Assembly: GCA_965248975.1 (NCBI GenBank)
Contig: CBDFKU010000019.1
Location: forward strand, 310,001 to 374,000
Source of the DNA: CBDFKU01 sp965248975
GTDB taxonomy: Bacteria > Chloroflexota > Dehalococcoidia > Lucifugimonadales > JAGWBF01
DNA: 64,000 bases
Direction: 5' to 3'
Numbering within the stretch: position 1 is the stretch's first letter; each line of letters starts with the position of its first letter. Shown piece by piece: positions 16,919 to 25,823 of this stretch. A model generated the notes under the pieces. That model was not told the origin of the DNA. It made no database searches and saw only the letters and a program-made list of their open reading frames with translations. A program made the position numbers and the translations under genes.

Positions 16919-18607
16919 CTAGTCCACCATGTCGTAGCTGCGCAGCAGCTTGCCCGGAAGGGCGCCCGTGCATTCGGAGCCCTCGAAGGTAACCGTGCCG
17001 TTTACGATAGTATTGCGCAGCCCCTTGGGCTTTTGGATCAGGCGATGCTCACCGCCGGGGAAGTCGTTGGCGTAGACAGGTCTGTCGTACATGAACCCGA
17101 GCTCTGCCTGGTTGTAGACGATAACGTCGGCCCAGTTCCCGACACGGAGGGTGCCGCGATCCCTGAAATCCGTAAACCAGGCGGGGTAGGCGCTTATTTT
17201 CTGGTGGGCCTGTTCCAGGCTCATTATCTCCCTGTCCCTCACCCAAAACGACAGGAACCACATTGGCCAGGAGCTGCCGGCGGAGTACCTGGTATGGGCG
17301 CCGCCGTCGGAGTTGGAGACATGGCTGAAGGGGTTGGCTATTTTCGCGGCCTGGGCGTTCAGTGCTTCTTCAGTTAAATTCGGGGGCAACTCGAACTCGG
17401 TCTCCAGGTCCTCGTCCAGGGCCAGGTCCAAGAAGGCGTCCAGCGGTTCCTTGCCCATGATTTCGGCAACTTCCTGAATCGACTTACCGTCGTACTTGTA
17501 GTTGCGCTCGTGGGCCGTTTGCAGGACGTTGACCGTGTCCCACTCGGTCCGGCGCATGGGCCACTCCAGCACGTCGCGTCTCATCGCGTCGCGAACGCCC
17601 GGCGCCCGGAGCTTGGCTATCCGCTCCTGAGGAGTCCCCACGAGGGGATCGATCCAGTTGGGCATGTAGTCGTACATGTTATACTCGGCCAGCTTGAACT
17701 GGGACCGGAGCATTTGCGAGATGGCCTGGGGCACGATTGGCAGGCCCTCCTCGCGCGCCCGAAAGATCCAGGAAATATCGTTGAGGCCGGGAGCCACGTG
17801 GCATGGGCGGCCGCTGATCCTGACCATCTCCGGCAACAGGTCTTCCCACCGCTTGATCTCTTCCGGCGTGATGCCGAATCCGATAGCCTGCCCTATATGC
17901 CCGACCCCGAACTCCGCCAGTACCTCGTCCAACGCCAGGAACTCCCGGTCCGAGGCTACCTGGCTTGGGAGGAAGCTGCCATCCTCCGGCCGGTCTTCCT
18001 TGTTGTAGTTGAAGGTGACGCCGAAAGCCCCGGCCTCCATGGCCTCGTGGAAGATCTGCTTCATCTGGTTTAGCTCCGCGTCGGTGACCGATGTCCTCTC
18101 CCGAGCCTCCATCATCCCCATCAAGTAAGCCCGCATCGGAGAGAAGGGGAACTTCGCTCCCACGTTCACCCCGAGTCCCTGGCGGTCCAGGCTATCCAGG
18201 TACTCGGGGAAGGTCTCCCAGTCCCAGCGCATTCCCTTCCGCATCGAATCCAGGGGTATCGCCTCGATGCGGTTCATCATCCGCATGTTGAGGTCCCGGT
18301 CCTCGGGACGGGTCGGCGCGAACCCGAATCCGCACTCACCGATGGTAAGGGAAGTGACTCCGAACCAGCCCGACAAGGAGCAGTAGGGGTCCCAGTTCAG
18401 CTGTGCGTCGTAGTGGGTATGGAGGTCCACGATGCCGGGAGCGACGATGCAGCCGCTGGCGTCGATCTCCCTGGCGGCGCCCGCCGGTATCCGGCCACTG
18501 ATTTTGGCCACCCTTTCGTTCCTGATGGCCAGGTCGGCTTTGTACCGCGGGATCCCGGTCCCGTCCACGATGGTCCCCCCACGGATCACCAGATCATATT
18601 CGTTCAT
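16919..18607 (-). CDS. D-aminoacylase / N-acyl-D-amino-acid deacylase-like amidohydrolase
   Basis: I chose the ATG at 18607 because AAAGGGGGTG precedes it; a start at 18688 would add 27 residues unlike the family. The 562-residue product opens with YDLVIRGGTIVDGTGIPRYKADLAI and has the zinc motif VDLHTHYDAQLNWDP, the conserved Cys in GECGFGFAP, and SNSDGGAHTRYSAGSSWP near the end. The C-terminus (GNWADVIVYN, then the NTIVNGTVTFEG strand) is the usual beta-sandwich. Enzymes of this group hydrolyse N-acyl-D-amino acids or related cyclic amides. A paralogue lies 424 bp away on the opposite strand. Confidence 0.88.
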   Translation of the reverse strand: MNEYDLVIRGGTIVDGTGIPRYKADLAIRNERVAKISGRIPAGAAREIDASGCIVAPGIVDLHTHYDAQLNWDPYCSLSGWFGVTSLTIGECGFGFAPTRPEDRDLNMRMMNRIEAIPLDSMRKGMRWDWETFPEYLDSLDRQGLGVNVGAKFPFSPMRAYLMGMMEARERTSVTDAELNQMKQIFHEAMEAGAFGVTFNYNKEDRPEDGSFLPSQVASDREFLALDEVLAEFGVGHIGQAIGFGITPEEIKRWEDLLPEMVRISGRPCHVAPGLNDISWIFRAREEGLPIVPQAISQMLRSQFKLAEYNMYDYMPNWIDPLVGTPQERIAKLRAPGVRDAMRRDVLEWPMRRTEWDTVNVLQTAHERNYKYDGKSIQEVAEIMGKEPLDAFLDLALDEDLETEFELPPNLTEEALNAQAAKIANPFSHVSNSDGGAHTRYSAGSSWPMWFLSFWVRDREIMSLEQAHQKISAYPAWFTDFRDRGTLRVGNWADVIVYNQAELGFMYDRPVYANDFPGGEHRLIQKPKGLRNTIVNGTVTFEGSECTGALPGKLLRSYDMVD

Positions 18608-18843
18608 TCTGGCACCCCCTTTGCTGAATTCTCGGATCGTTCCAGCGCTGTGTCTGGACGTCTGCGGCCCACTGTTTCTCCCAGACATCTTACAACTTTC
18701 ACCCTCTGACCGCTACAACCAAGCTCTGAATTCGGTGGCGCTCCCGGATCCGATGGCTTGCTTCAGTCTAATACAGATGTGACTCACATAGGCTGCCTTC
18801 CAGGGATAACACTGTGTTACTAAATTCGTCTCATATTAGCCTT

Positions 18844-18873
18844 AATATACTGTTAATAGAGCTCACTTGTCTA
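18844..18873 (-). promoter_or_regulatory. Possible promoter for the leftward D-aminoacylase-like gene
   Basis: On the minus strand TAGACA (18873-18868) and TATATT (18849-18844) are 18 bp apart, each five of six to consensus. They lie 237 bp upstream of the ATG in a strikingly AT-rich spacer (18,770-18,950) between divergent genes. Confidence 0.4.
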
Positions 18874-18909
18874 TTATCAACGCGGGTCCATCTTCAGTAT
18901 TAGATCATA

Positions 18910-18939
18910 TTGACGACTCATTAATACCTCATGTATAAT
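18910..18939 (+). promoter_or_regulatory. Sigma-70-type promoter for the rightward D-aminoacylase-like gene
   Basis: TTGACG (18910-18915) and a perfect TATAAT (18934-18939) are 18 bp apart, about 90 bp before the ATG at 19031. The leader between them includes an imperfect palindromic repeat. Confidence 0.6.
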
Positions 18940-18966
18940 GCCGGGTTAACTACGGTTGGGGTGATT

Positions 18967-19005
18967 CCCCTCACCTCGATCCTCTCCCACAAGAGGAGAG
19001 GAGGC
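18967..19005 (+). repeat. Palindromic CTCACC/CCTCTCCC-type intergenic repeat
   Basis: CCCCTCACC, then CCTCTCCC, a short loop (ACAAG) and AGGAGAGG form an imperfect hairpin in the leader of the next gene. A larger relative of the same design is at 61,450-61,510, so this is probably a dispersed repeat family. Confidence 0.45.
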
Positions 19006-19030
19006 TCTCGACGGGAAGGAAGGTAAGCTC

Positions 19031-20794
19031 ATGGCCGAATACGACCTGATAATTCGTGGCGGGACAATCGTGGACGGGACGCGCACGCCGAGGTACGTCA
19101 GCGATCTGGCCATCAAGGACGGCAGGATCGCCAAGATAGGGGGACTGCGCGGCGGTAGGGCCGGAAGGGTCCTGGACGCCTCGGGCCTTGTCGTTGCGCC
19201 GGGTTTCGTCGACCTCCATACCCACTACGACGCCCAGATCCAGTGGGACCCTTATTGCACGATTTCGGCCTGGCATGGGGTGACCTGCGTAGCCATCGGC
19301 AACTGTGGGTTCGGGTTCGCGCCCTGCGCGGCAAACGAAAGCGACCAGGATCGAATGATGCTGTCGCTGACCCGCAACGAAGCGATTCCCTACGAGCCCA
19401 TGAAGCTGGGGATGCTGTGGGACTGGGAAACCTTTCCCCAGTTCCTGGATTCCATAGACCGCATCCCCAAGGGGGTCAATGTCCTGAGCTATGTGCCCCT
19501 GACACCCATATACGCCTGGGTAATGGGGTACGAAGAGGCCAAGCGGAGGCGTCCCACCGAGGCGGAGCTGAAGGAGATGTGCCGGCTGGTGGATGAGGGT
19601 ATGGACGCCGGCGCCTGCGGCTGGTCTGCCCAGGTCAACGGCCCTGGCTCCATACAGCGGGACTACGACGGCACCCCTATGATCACGGACCTGATGGCGG
19701 ACGAGGAGCTGCTGGCCTTCGGCAGGGTGCTGGGACAGAGGGACGAGGGGTTCATCGAGCTGTCCTATCAGGGCGAGGCCGAGGGCCGTCCGATGCAGGA
19801 GGACGCCGTCGTCCTCTTCGAGAAGCTGGCCGAGGTCAGCAACCGGCCGATCCTCTACCAGGGCGTGGCTGCCAACGATAACGATCCCGAGAGATACAGG
19901 GAGAGGCTTCGGTGGCTCGAGGAGTGCGCCAGGAAAGGGCTTCGGGTGTACGGCCAGGGCTCGGTCCGCCGCGGGGACGTCGAGCTGACCTTCGAGGACT
20001 TTAACCTCCTTGACGAGCACCCCGCCTGGCGGGAGGTAACTTTGGGAACTCCTGCGGAGCGGAAAGCGAAGATGCAGAACCCTGAGCTGCGGGCCGCCCT
20101 GAGGGCGGAATGGGACACCGCCATGCTGCCCGAGAACATCGCCGCGGACGAAGCGACTCCCTTCGGCCAGTCCATCGTGGCGCGACTGGTGGTGGAGGAA
20201 GCCGGACGTCGGGATTTCGAGCATTATCTGGGGTATAGCGTTGGGCAAATCGCCGAACAGGAGGGCAAGCACGTAGTCGATGCCCTGCTGGACATTGTGG
20301 TTGGGGACAACCTCCAGACCGAGTTCATACTGTCGCGGTCGAACGGAGGGACTCCCTACTCCCCCCATTCCAGGGTGGAGGTGCTACAGTCTCCCTACGT
20401 AGTTCCCGGGGTCTCAGATGGTGGGGCGCACGTCAAGTTTCTTACCGGCGGAAGCTTCCCCACGGACCTACTGGCATGGCTGGTGCGGGACGAAGGGCTG
20501 GTGAGTCTGGAAGATGCCCACTTCAATCTCAGTTTCTTGCCCGCCTTTTTTGGAGGGTTTCACGACCGAGGCTTTCTACGCGAGGGCGCACCGGCGGATA
20601 TCGTAGTGTACGACATGGAGAAGCTGAATTTGCTGCCGACCGAGGTCGTCCACGATCTTCCCGGTGGTGACTGGAGGCGGATCCAGAAGGCGGAAGGGTA
20701 CCGCTGGACGCTGGTGAACGGCGAAATCACCTTCGAGGACGGAGAGGCTACGGGAGCGCTGCCGGGCAGGCTCCTGCGCCATGGCCGTGGCTGA
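19031..20794 (+). CDS. D-aminoacylase / N-acyl-D-amino-acid deacylase-like amidohydrolase (paralogue)
   Basis: The 587-residue protein shares the layout of the divergent neighbour: YDLIIRGGTIVDGTRTPRY at the start, VDLHTHYDAQIQWDP, GNCGFGFAP with the zinc-binding Cys, VSDGGAHVKFLTGGSFP, and the C-terminal PADIVVYD plus RWTLVNGEITFEDG strands. Sequence between the motifs differs substantially, so the two are old duplicates with probably different substrates rather than a recent copy. GGAAGGAAGGTAAGCTC precedes the ATG. A clear promoter lies in the divergent spacer. It ends 20 bp from a convergent amidohydrolase-2 gene. Confidence 0.88.
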   Translation: MAEYDLIIRGGTIVDGTRTPRYVSDLAIKDGRIAKIGGLRGGRAGRVLDASGLVVAPGFVDLHTHYDAQIQWDPYCTISAWHGVTCVAIGNCGFGFAPCAANESDQDRMMLSLTRNEAIPYEPMKLGMLWDWETFPQFLDSIDRIPKGVNVLSYVPLTPIYAWVMGYEEAKRRRPTEAELKEMCRLVDEGMDAGACGWSAQVNGPGSIQRDYDGTPMITDLMADEELLAFGRVLGQRDEGFIELSYQGEAEGRPMQEDAVVLFEKLAEVSNRPILYQGVAANDNDPERYRERLRWLEECARKGLRVYGQGSVRRGDVELTFEDFNLLDEHPAWREVTLGTPAERKAKMQNPELRAALRAEWDTAMLPENIAADEATPFGQSIVARLVVEEAGRRDFEHYLGYSVGQIAEQEGKHVVDALLDIVVGDNLQTEFILSRSNGGTPYSPHSRVEVLQSPYVVPGVSDGGAHVKFLTGGSFPTDLLAWLVRDEGLVSLEDAHFNLSFLPAFFGGFHDRGFLREGAPADIVVYDMEKLNLLPTEVVHDLPGGDWRRIQKAEGYRWTLVNGEITFEDGEATGALPGRLLRHGRG

Positions 20795-20814
20795 GATCAC
20801 TCCATGCACATGCC

Positions 20815-21918
20815 CTAAACGAAGTGGTACAGCTTGGCCGTGTTCTCTCCGGCTATCTTCGCCTTCTCGTCCTCGGAAACGCCCTGAAATATCCGCTCCA
20901 AGATCTCCCTGGACTTGGGAAAAGTAGACTCGGCATGGGGGTAGTCTGAGCCCCACAGCAGGTTGTCTACCCCAATGTAATGGCGGAGCTGAATCCCCAC
21001 GTCGTCTTCCTGGAAGCCGATGAAAATATTGCGCCGGAAGAAGTCACTGGGGAGGGTATCTCCCTCGAATTGTCTGCCTCGTCTTCCGACCCATGTGTCT
21101 CGGTAGCGTGCGTCCATGCGGTCTATGAAGTAGGGGGCCCAGGATATCTCGAACTCGACGGCCCCCACCTTTAACCTGAGGTAGCGCTCGAACACCCCCG
21201 CGAAGATCATGTCGTTGATGGACTGCCGCACGTCGTAGTCCTTCACGGCGATTTCTGAGCCTATGGTGAAGGACTGCCCCGGCCTCCAACGGAATGTGCC
21301 GGTGTGGAGGCTGAGTGGAAGGTCCAGGTCCTGGGCACAGGCCCAGAGGGACTCATAGGCCGTCTCGCTGTACCGCAGCAGGGGTCGCACCGAAATCATC
21401 GCGCCGGCCATCCCCTTCTTCGCCACACGCTGGAACTCGCCAACGGCATCCTCCACCGAGTCCACGTTGACCATGGCGATACCTTTGAGACGGTCCGGAT
21501 GCGGGCTGCAGAAATCGCATAGGTAGTCGTTGTAAGCCCGGAAGATGGCCGACAGCAGGTCGCTGGCAGGGACCTGCCATAGGGTGAGCCCCTGAGAGGG
21601 GTACAGTACGGCGCCGGAGACGCCGTCCAGATCCATGTCTTTGACGTGCTCGTCGGGGTCCAGGCCGCCGGGGCGAACGGTGTCCATTACGCCTTCAGGG
21701 TCTAGCTTCTCGGGGTCCTCGAATCGCAAGCCCGCCTGCTGATTGGTCCCGATGTTTCCGAAGAGAACGCCTTCACAATACCACTGGTCATACTCGCCCT
21801 TCCGCCCCAATCGAGGCGCGCGGTCCCTGTATTTGGCTTCGATCCGCTTCTCCCAAAGGTCAGCGGGCTCGAAGATGTGCGAATCCGACGACCAGGCCTT
21901 ATACGGATATTCGGACAC
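20815..21918 (-). CDS. Amidohydrolase-2 family metal-dependent hydrolase
   Basis: The 367-residue protein has SSDSHIFEPADLW, SLHTGTF, GAVEFEISWAPYF and GSDYPHAESTFP. It is closest in design to the 12.7-kb copy (DMDLDG, LWGSDYPH and IGFQEDDVGIQLR segments). Translation starts at a GTG (21918) behind AAGGAGGTGAG, an excellent ribosome-binding site. In the VEH motif the His is Phe (VEFE), a possible change in metal or substrate contact. It is the fourth member of the family in the window. The divergent neighbour begins only 45 bp away if its first start codon is used. Confidence 0.88.
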   Translation of the reverse strand: MSEYPYKAWSSDSHIFEPADLWEKRIEAKYRDRAPRLGRKGEYDQWYCEGVLFGNIGTNQQAGLRFEDPEKLDPEGVMDTVRPGGLDPDEHVKDMDLDGVSGAVLYPSQGLTLWQVPASDLLSAIFRAYNDYLCDFCSPHPDRLKGIAMVNVDSVEDAVGEFQRVAKKGMAGAMISVRPLLRYSETAYESLWACAQDLDLPLSLHTGTFRWRPGQSFTIGSEIAVKDYDVRQSINDMIFAGVFERYLRLKVGAVEFEISWAPYFIDRMDARYRDTWVGRRGRQFEGDTLPSDFFRRNIFIGFQEDDVGIQLRHYIGVDNLLWGSDYPHAESTFPKSREILERIFQGVSEDEKAKIAGENTAKLYHFV

Positions 21919-21963
21919 GACTCACCTCCTTCGTCTCCCGTTCTGACACATTGTTGAACCCTA

Positions 21964-24900
21964 TTGGTCCACTGTCAGAGGTGCACCACCCCGTCGCCCC
22001 TCAGCCCACGGGCGATTCTATTAGGGGCCGGCGGGCTGTCCTTCCTGGTTGCCCTGCTGCTCACAGGTGTCTGCGCCCTGGCCTGGGCAAAGAACGAGCA
22101 GATCGTCGCCTGGCTCCTTTCCGAAGGCGTGGTCGAAGAGTCGGCGACGCGCACTCTGCCCGACACCGTCAGGTCAGTCACCTTAAGAGTCGGCATAGGA
22201 GGCCTGGTAGCCACCGCGCTGGCAGCGGTGTGGGCCGTTTCGGGAATAGCTCCCTGGGCGCCCGTACGGGCCCTCTTTACTTACCTTAAGAGGACCCTCA
22301 GACCACTAGCGGACCCCATATGGTCTGTGGCGGTCACACTTTCCGTGGCCTGCGGAAGGGGGATTGGGTCCCTGCTCAGCTTGATACAGTCAGGATCCGT
22401 CGCCGTTGTCCAGGTCAGCAGCCGGTTCCTGGCGCGCTCGAGATCATGCCTTCACGCCGCCCTTGAATACACGAGACTGGCAGCCACGGCCGGCGCTAAG
22501 GCGGTCACCCTTGCTGTGGTCATCACCGTGTACGGCAGCTATCGCATAGTCCTAAGCCTATTGCTCGCGACCGCAAAGGTCGCTCAGGCGATCGGCTTGC
22601 CGCTTGGATACCTGTGGCGCGGCTTTTCCACCATCAGAGGCTGCGTGGGACAGGTCGCCTCAACCATCGTGACTTCCCTGGGTCGCATGGCATCCATCAT
22701 AACCAGCCCGATACGGCTGAGCATCGCCACTCTCCTCCGTTACATACTGGCGGGGGCCTCTATGGCCGTAGACGTCGCCAGCGCCGGGCTGCGCGGCGTG
22801 AGACTGGCCGGGGCGTCGGTCACAGGCGGCGTCGGTGCGGTGGCTTCGATGGTCGCCGGCTTGTTGGCGACCGGTGTGGCAGCCGTGGTACGTCCCTCCT
22901 GGCCGGCGGGCTCCTTCGTGGCCCGGGCCGTGGGCGCCGGGCTGCGCTACGGATGGTCCGGTGTATCCGCCATCCTCGGCCTCTTATCGACGGGCATCTT
23001 GGGCGTTGCCAGAGCCTTGGCGTTGGTCACCGGCGGCCTGTGTACGGTCGCCTCAACGGTAGCTGGTCTGCCCGGAATGTGTGGGGCAGCCGTGGTACGC
23101 CCGGTCTGGGTGGGAACCTCCACCGTCGCACAGGCGGTAGGCGCCGGGCTGCGCAACGGGGTGAAGGGGGTATCCACCACCCTCGGCTACGTTTTGACCA
23201 CTGTGCTGTTCGCTGCCAGGATCATTGGACTGGCCTTACACGGCATCTGGCTTGGTATGGCTGCGGTCGCCGAGGGCCTTGAGAAGGCAACCACCACTGC
23301 CGGCCACCTCTTAGGATTAGGCGTGGCAACCGTGGTACGACCTTTCTTGTTGGCGGTCTCCAGCGTAGCTCGGATGACGCTCTGGGGACTGCACCGCGTC
23401 AGGGTGCTATGTATATCTCCGATCCTCGTCTTCGTGCGAACCGGGGTAGGCGCCTTCTTGGGCCTTATGGCACTGGGTTTGTACACAGGCACCCGCACCC
23501 TATGGCTTGGGATCGTAACTGTCATCCGGCCCTTCTGGTTGGGCAGCTCCCTCATAGTCCGGGTTGTCCATGGGGGACTGAAACGTGTCGGGCAGGTCAT
23601 CATCACCATCCTTCGGCACCTGTGGCTGGGCACCTCAACGGCCGTCCTAGCCCTCGTCTGGGTGCTGGGCTATCCAGTTAGGGCCGTGCTGGCCATCCTC
23701 CGGGGACTGAGGGCGACCCCGATCTTTGTAGCACGAATCGGGTGGACCGGCGCAGGAGCAATGCCAGATGTAGGGAGGTTGGCAGTATCGATGGCAACAA
23801 AAAGAAAGGGGGTGTACGCAATGTCGGAGTTCAACCTGACTCGGGAGCGAGTGCTCTCGCTTATCGCCACGGTGTGGCTGTTCGGCATCGGCGGTTTCTT
23901 TGCCGCGTGGGCCCTGTGGCCCGCCCCGCCGGAACCGACCGTCAAGGTCGTTCACTGGGCCACCGGCCACCTGATGCGGGATGGGAAGGAGCTGCGGCTG
24001 CTGCCGGTGATGGCAAAGGAGTTCAACGAAGCCGGCCACAGGACCGGGTCCGGCACCAGGATCGTTGTCGAAGCCCACAACGTACCCTCTGAGCTGCAGG
24101 CCGACTACCTGGTCACAAGGCTGACAAGCGGAAGGCGAATCGATCTCCACGGGATCACCAACGGGTACGTCGATCGTAAGACATCGGACTCGAATCCCAC
24201 TATAGTTACACCCTCCAGCGCCCACTGGCTGGTCAGCGCCAATCACGCTGTCGGCCGCGAGGTGGTGGCCCTCGATGCGGCCCAGAGCATAGTCGGTCCG
24301 GTCATCGGGATAGTCACCTACGAGGAGATGGCCAGATGCCTCGGCTGGCCTCACAAGCAGATAGGCTACAGCGACATCATAACGCTGCGAAGCGACCCTG
24401 ACGGCTGGTCAAGCTACCCATGCGCCAAGGCCGAGTGGGGGAAAGATCCGCTGGTGGCCTACACAGACCCCACTACCTCCAGCACGGGTCGCAGCCTGCA
24501 CCTTGCGCTTTACTCCTTCGCCGCCGATAAGCTGCCCCAGGACCTCACGCTGGACGATGTCGGAGACCCGGAGGTGGTCGACTACGTCAGGCAGTTCCAG
24601 GGCCTGATAGACCACTATCTGATCGGCACCACCGTGCTGAACACCAAAGTCCATCAAGGCCCTCGCTACGGGCATTTCTTCATCATGCCAGAGGACAACC
24701 TGATCCACCTTTACGAGGGAACCGAGCGAGCCTTCGTCAACTGGAAGAAGATAGTTCCCGATCCCATCGAGCCCGGATCGATGGTGATGATCTATCCCAA
24801 GGAAGGTTCCATGCCCCGGAACAACTGCGCCTGCATCGTCCAGGCCGACTGGGTGACGGAGGAGCAGGTCGAGGCGGCCCAGGTGTGGATCGACTTCATC

Positions 24901-25749
24901 CGGGAGGACGAGCAGCAGCGGTCCTTCATGTCGGCAGGCTTCAGACCGGGTACCGACCTGTCCCTCACCGACCCCGCCAGCAAGATAAACGGCAAGTATG
25001 GGCTTGACCCGAACCAGCCGACGAAGGTGCTCAACCCCTCGCTGATCGACCCCGCGGTCGCGGCGGCCATAGACGGTTCCTGGGAGCTGGTGAAGAGGCC
25101 CGGGATCGTGACCTTCGTGGTGGACACCTCCGGCTCGATGATGGGCGGCAAGATCGCCCAGGCCAGGGATGGGCTGGTCCGAGCCCTGGACAACATGGCC
25201 AGGAACAACCAGGTGGGGCTGGTAACCTTCAACGATACCATCGACACCACTATTCCCATTCGCCCGCTGGCGGAGAATCGCTTCGCCCTGGCCGATGCCG
25301 CCCACGAGATGCGGGCCGAGGGTAGGACCGCCCTTTACGATGCCATCAAAGCCGGCATTCAGATGACCCACGATGCGCCGGGCGACCCAGACGCGATCCG
25401 AGGCGTGGTAGTCCTCACCGACGGCAGGGCCAACAAGGGTGGAACCCGGCTGGATCAGCTCATAAAGATGCGGTCCACCGATGAGACGGTGATTCGGCAG
25501 TTCGGTGGGTTCGAGAACGGCCCGGCGCCGGTGACAGAAGAGGGGGTGAGCGTCGCCAAAAACGAAACGGTCGGATCCGCGCTGGCCCTCGAAACCGACA
25601 ACTCCGTCCAGGTCTTCTTCATCGGCGTCGGCGACGATACCGACCTGGACATCGGTAGAATGCTGGCCCAGGCCACCGGCGCCGAGTTCCAGGGTGTTAC
25701 CGAAGATGACTTGGCCCAGGTCCTGGAGGAGTTCAGCAAATACTTCTAG
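21964..25749 (+). CDS. Large fusion: repeat-rich hydrophobic N-region + solute-binding domain + VWA domain
   Basis: The 1261-residue frame has three parts. Residues 1-600 are hydrophobic and Ala/Gly/Val/Arg-rich, with degenerate repeats of about 70 residues centred on AAVVRPxW and AVGAGLR. Residues 620-1030 begin with an inner-membrane anchor (VLSLIATVWLFGIGGFFAAWALW) and resemble an extracellular solute-binding protein. Residues 1045-1261 are a von Willebrand A domain with the MIDAS residues Asp1054 in DTSGSM and Asp1153 in VLTDGRANKG. The TTG start at 21964 has a poor ribosome-binding site. An internal ATG at 23821 (residue 620), behind AAGGGGG, could make the binding-VWA part alone, so the gene might be read as two products. 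No stop separates them. Function unknown; VWA suggests metal-dependent binding of a partner. Confidence 0.65.
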   Translation: MVHCQRCTTPSPLSPRAILLGAGGLSFLVALLLTGVCALAWAKNEQIVAWLLSEGVVEESATRTLPDTVRSVTLRVGIGGLVATALAAVWAVSGIAPWAPVRALFTYLKRTLRPLADPIWSVAVTLSVACGRGIGSLLSLIQSGSVAVVQVSSRFLARSRSCLHAALEYTRLAATAGAKAVTLAVVITVYGSYRIVLSLLLATAKVAQAIGLPLGYLWRGFSTIRGCVGQVASTIVTSLGRMASIITSPIRLSIATLLRYILAGASMAVDVASAGLRGVRLAGASVTGGVGAVASMVAGLLATGVAAVVRPSWPAGSFVARAVGAGLRYGWSGVSAILGLLSTGILGVARALALVTGGLCTVASTVAGLPGMCGAAVVRPVWVGTSTVAQAVGAGLRNGVKGVSTTLGYVLTTVLFAARIIGLALHGIWLGMAAVAEGLEKATTTAGHLLGLGVATVVRPFLLAVSSVARMTLWGLHRVRVLCISPILVFVRTGVGAFLGLMALGLYTGTRTLWLGIVTVIRPFWLGSSLIVRVVHGGLKRVGQVIITILRHLWLGTSTAVLALVWVLGYPVRAVLAILRGLRATPIFVARIGWTGAGAMPDVGRLAVSMATKRKGVYAMSEFNLTRERVLSLIATVWLFGIGGFFAAWALWPAPPEPTVKVVHWATGHLMRDGKELRLLPVMAKEFNEAGHRTGSGTRIVVEAHNVPSELQADYLVTRLTSGRRIDLHGITNGYVDRKTSDSNPTIVTPSSAHWLVSANHAVGREVVALDAAQSIVGPVIGIVTYEEMARCLGWPHKQIGYSDIITLRSDPDGWSSYPCAKAEWGKDPLVAYTDPTTSSTGRSLHLALYSFAADKLPQDLTLDDVGDPEVVDYVRQFQGLIDHYLIGTTVLNTKVHQGPRYGHFFIMPEDNLIHLYEGTERAFVNWKKIVPDPIEPGSMVMIYPKEGSMPRNNCACIVQADWVTEEQVEAAQVWIDFIREDEQQRSFMSAGFRPGTDLSLTDPASKINGKYGLDPNQPTKVLNPSLIDPAVAAAIDGSWELVKRPGIVTFVVDTSGSMMGGKIAQARDGLVRALDNMARNNQVGLVTFNDTIDTTIPIRPLAENRFALADAAHEMRAEGRTALYDAIKAGIQMTHDAPGDPDAIRGVVVLTDGRANKGGTRLDQLIKMRSTDETVIRQFGGFENGPAPVTEEGVSVAKNETVGSALALETDNSVQVFFIGVGDDTDLDIGRMLAQATGAEFQGVTEDDLAQVLEEFSKYF
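22830..23420 (+). repeat. Degenerate ~70-codon repeats in the hydrophobic N-region
   Basis: Three consecutive units share AxVVRPxW, xVAxAVGAGLR and GVSxxLG at the protein level, and the DNA words CAGCCGTGGTACG or CAACCGTGGTACG recur at about 22,880, 23,087 and 23,325. Further loosely related units continue to about 23,650. Confidence 0.55.
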
Positions 25750-25823
25750 CCGAGACACCGGCGCGGTGACTTAGGACCCGATAGACGGCACGACAGCGCA
25801 GAGTCAGGCGAGGGAGGAAAGCC

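Noticed and set aside
18971..20368. Leftward open frame of 465 codons
   Set aside because: Antisense to the D-aminoacylase-like gene, with no ribosome-binding site or recognisable domain.
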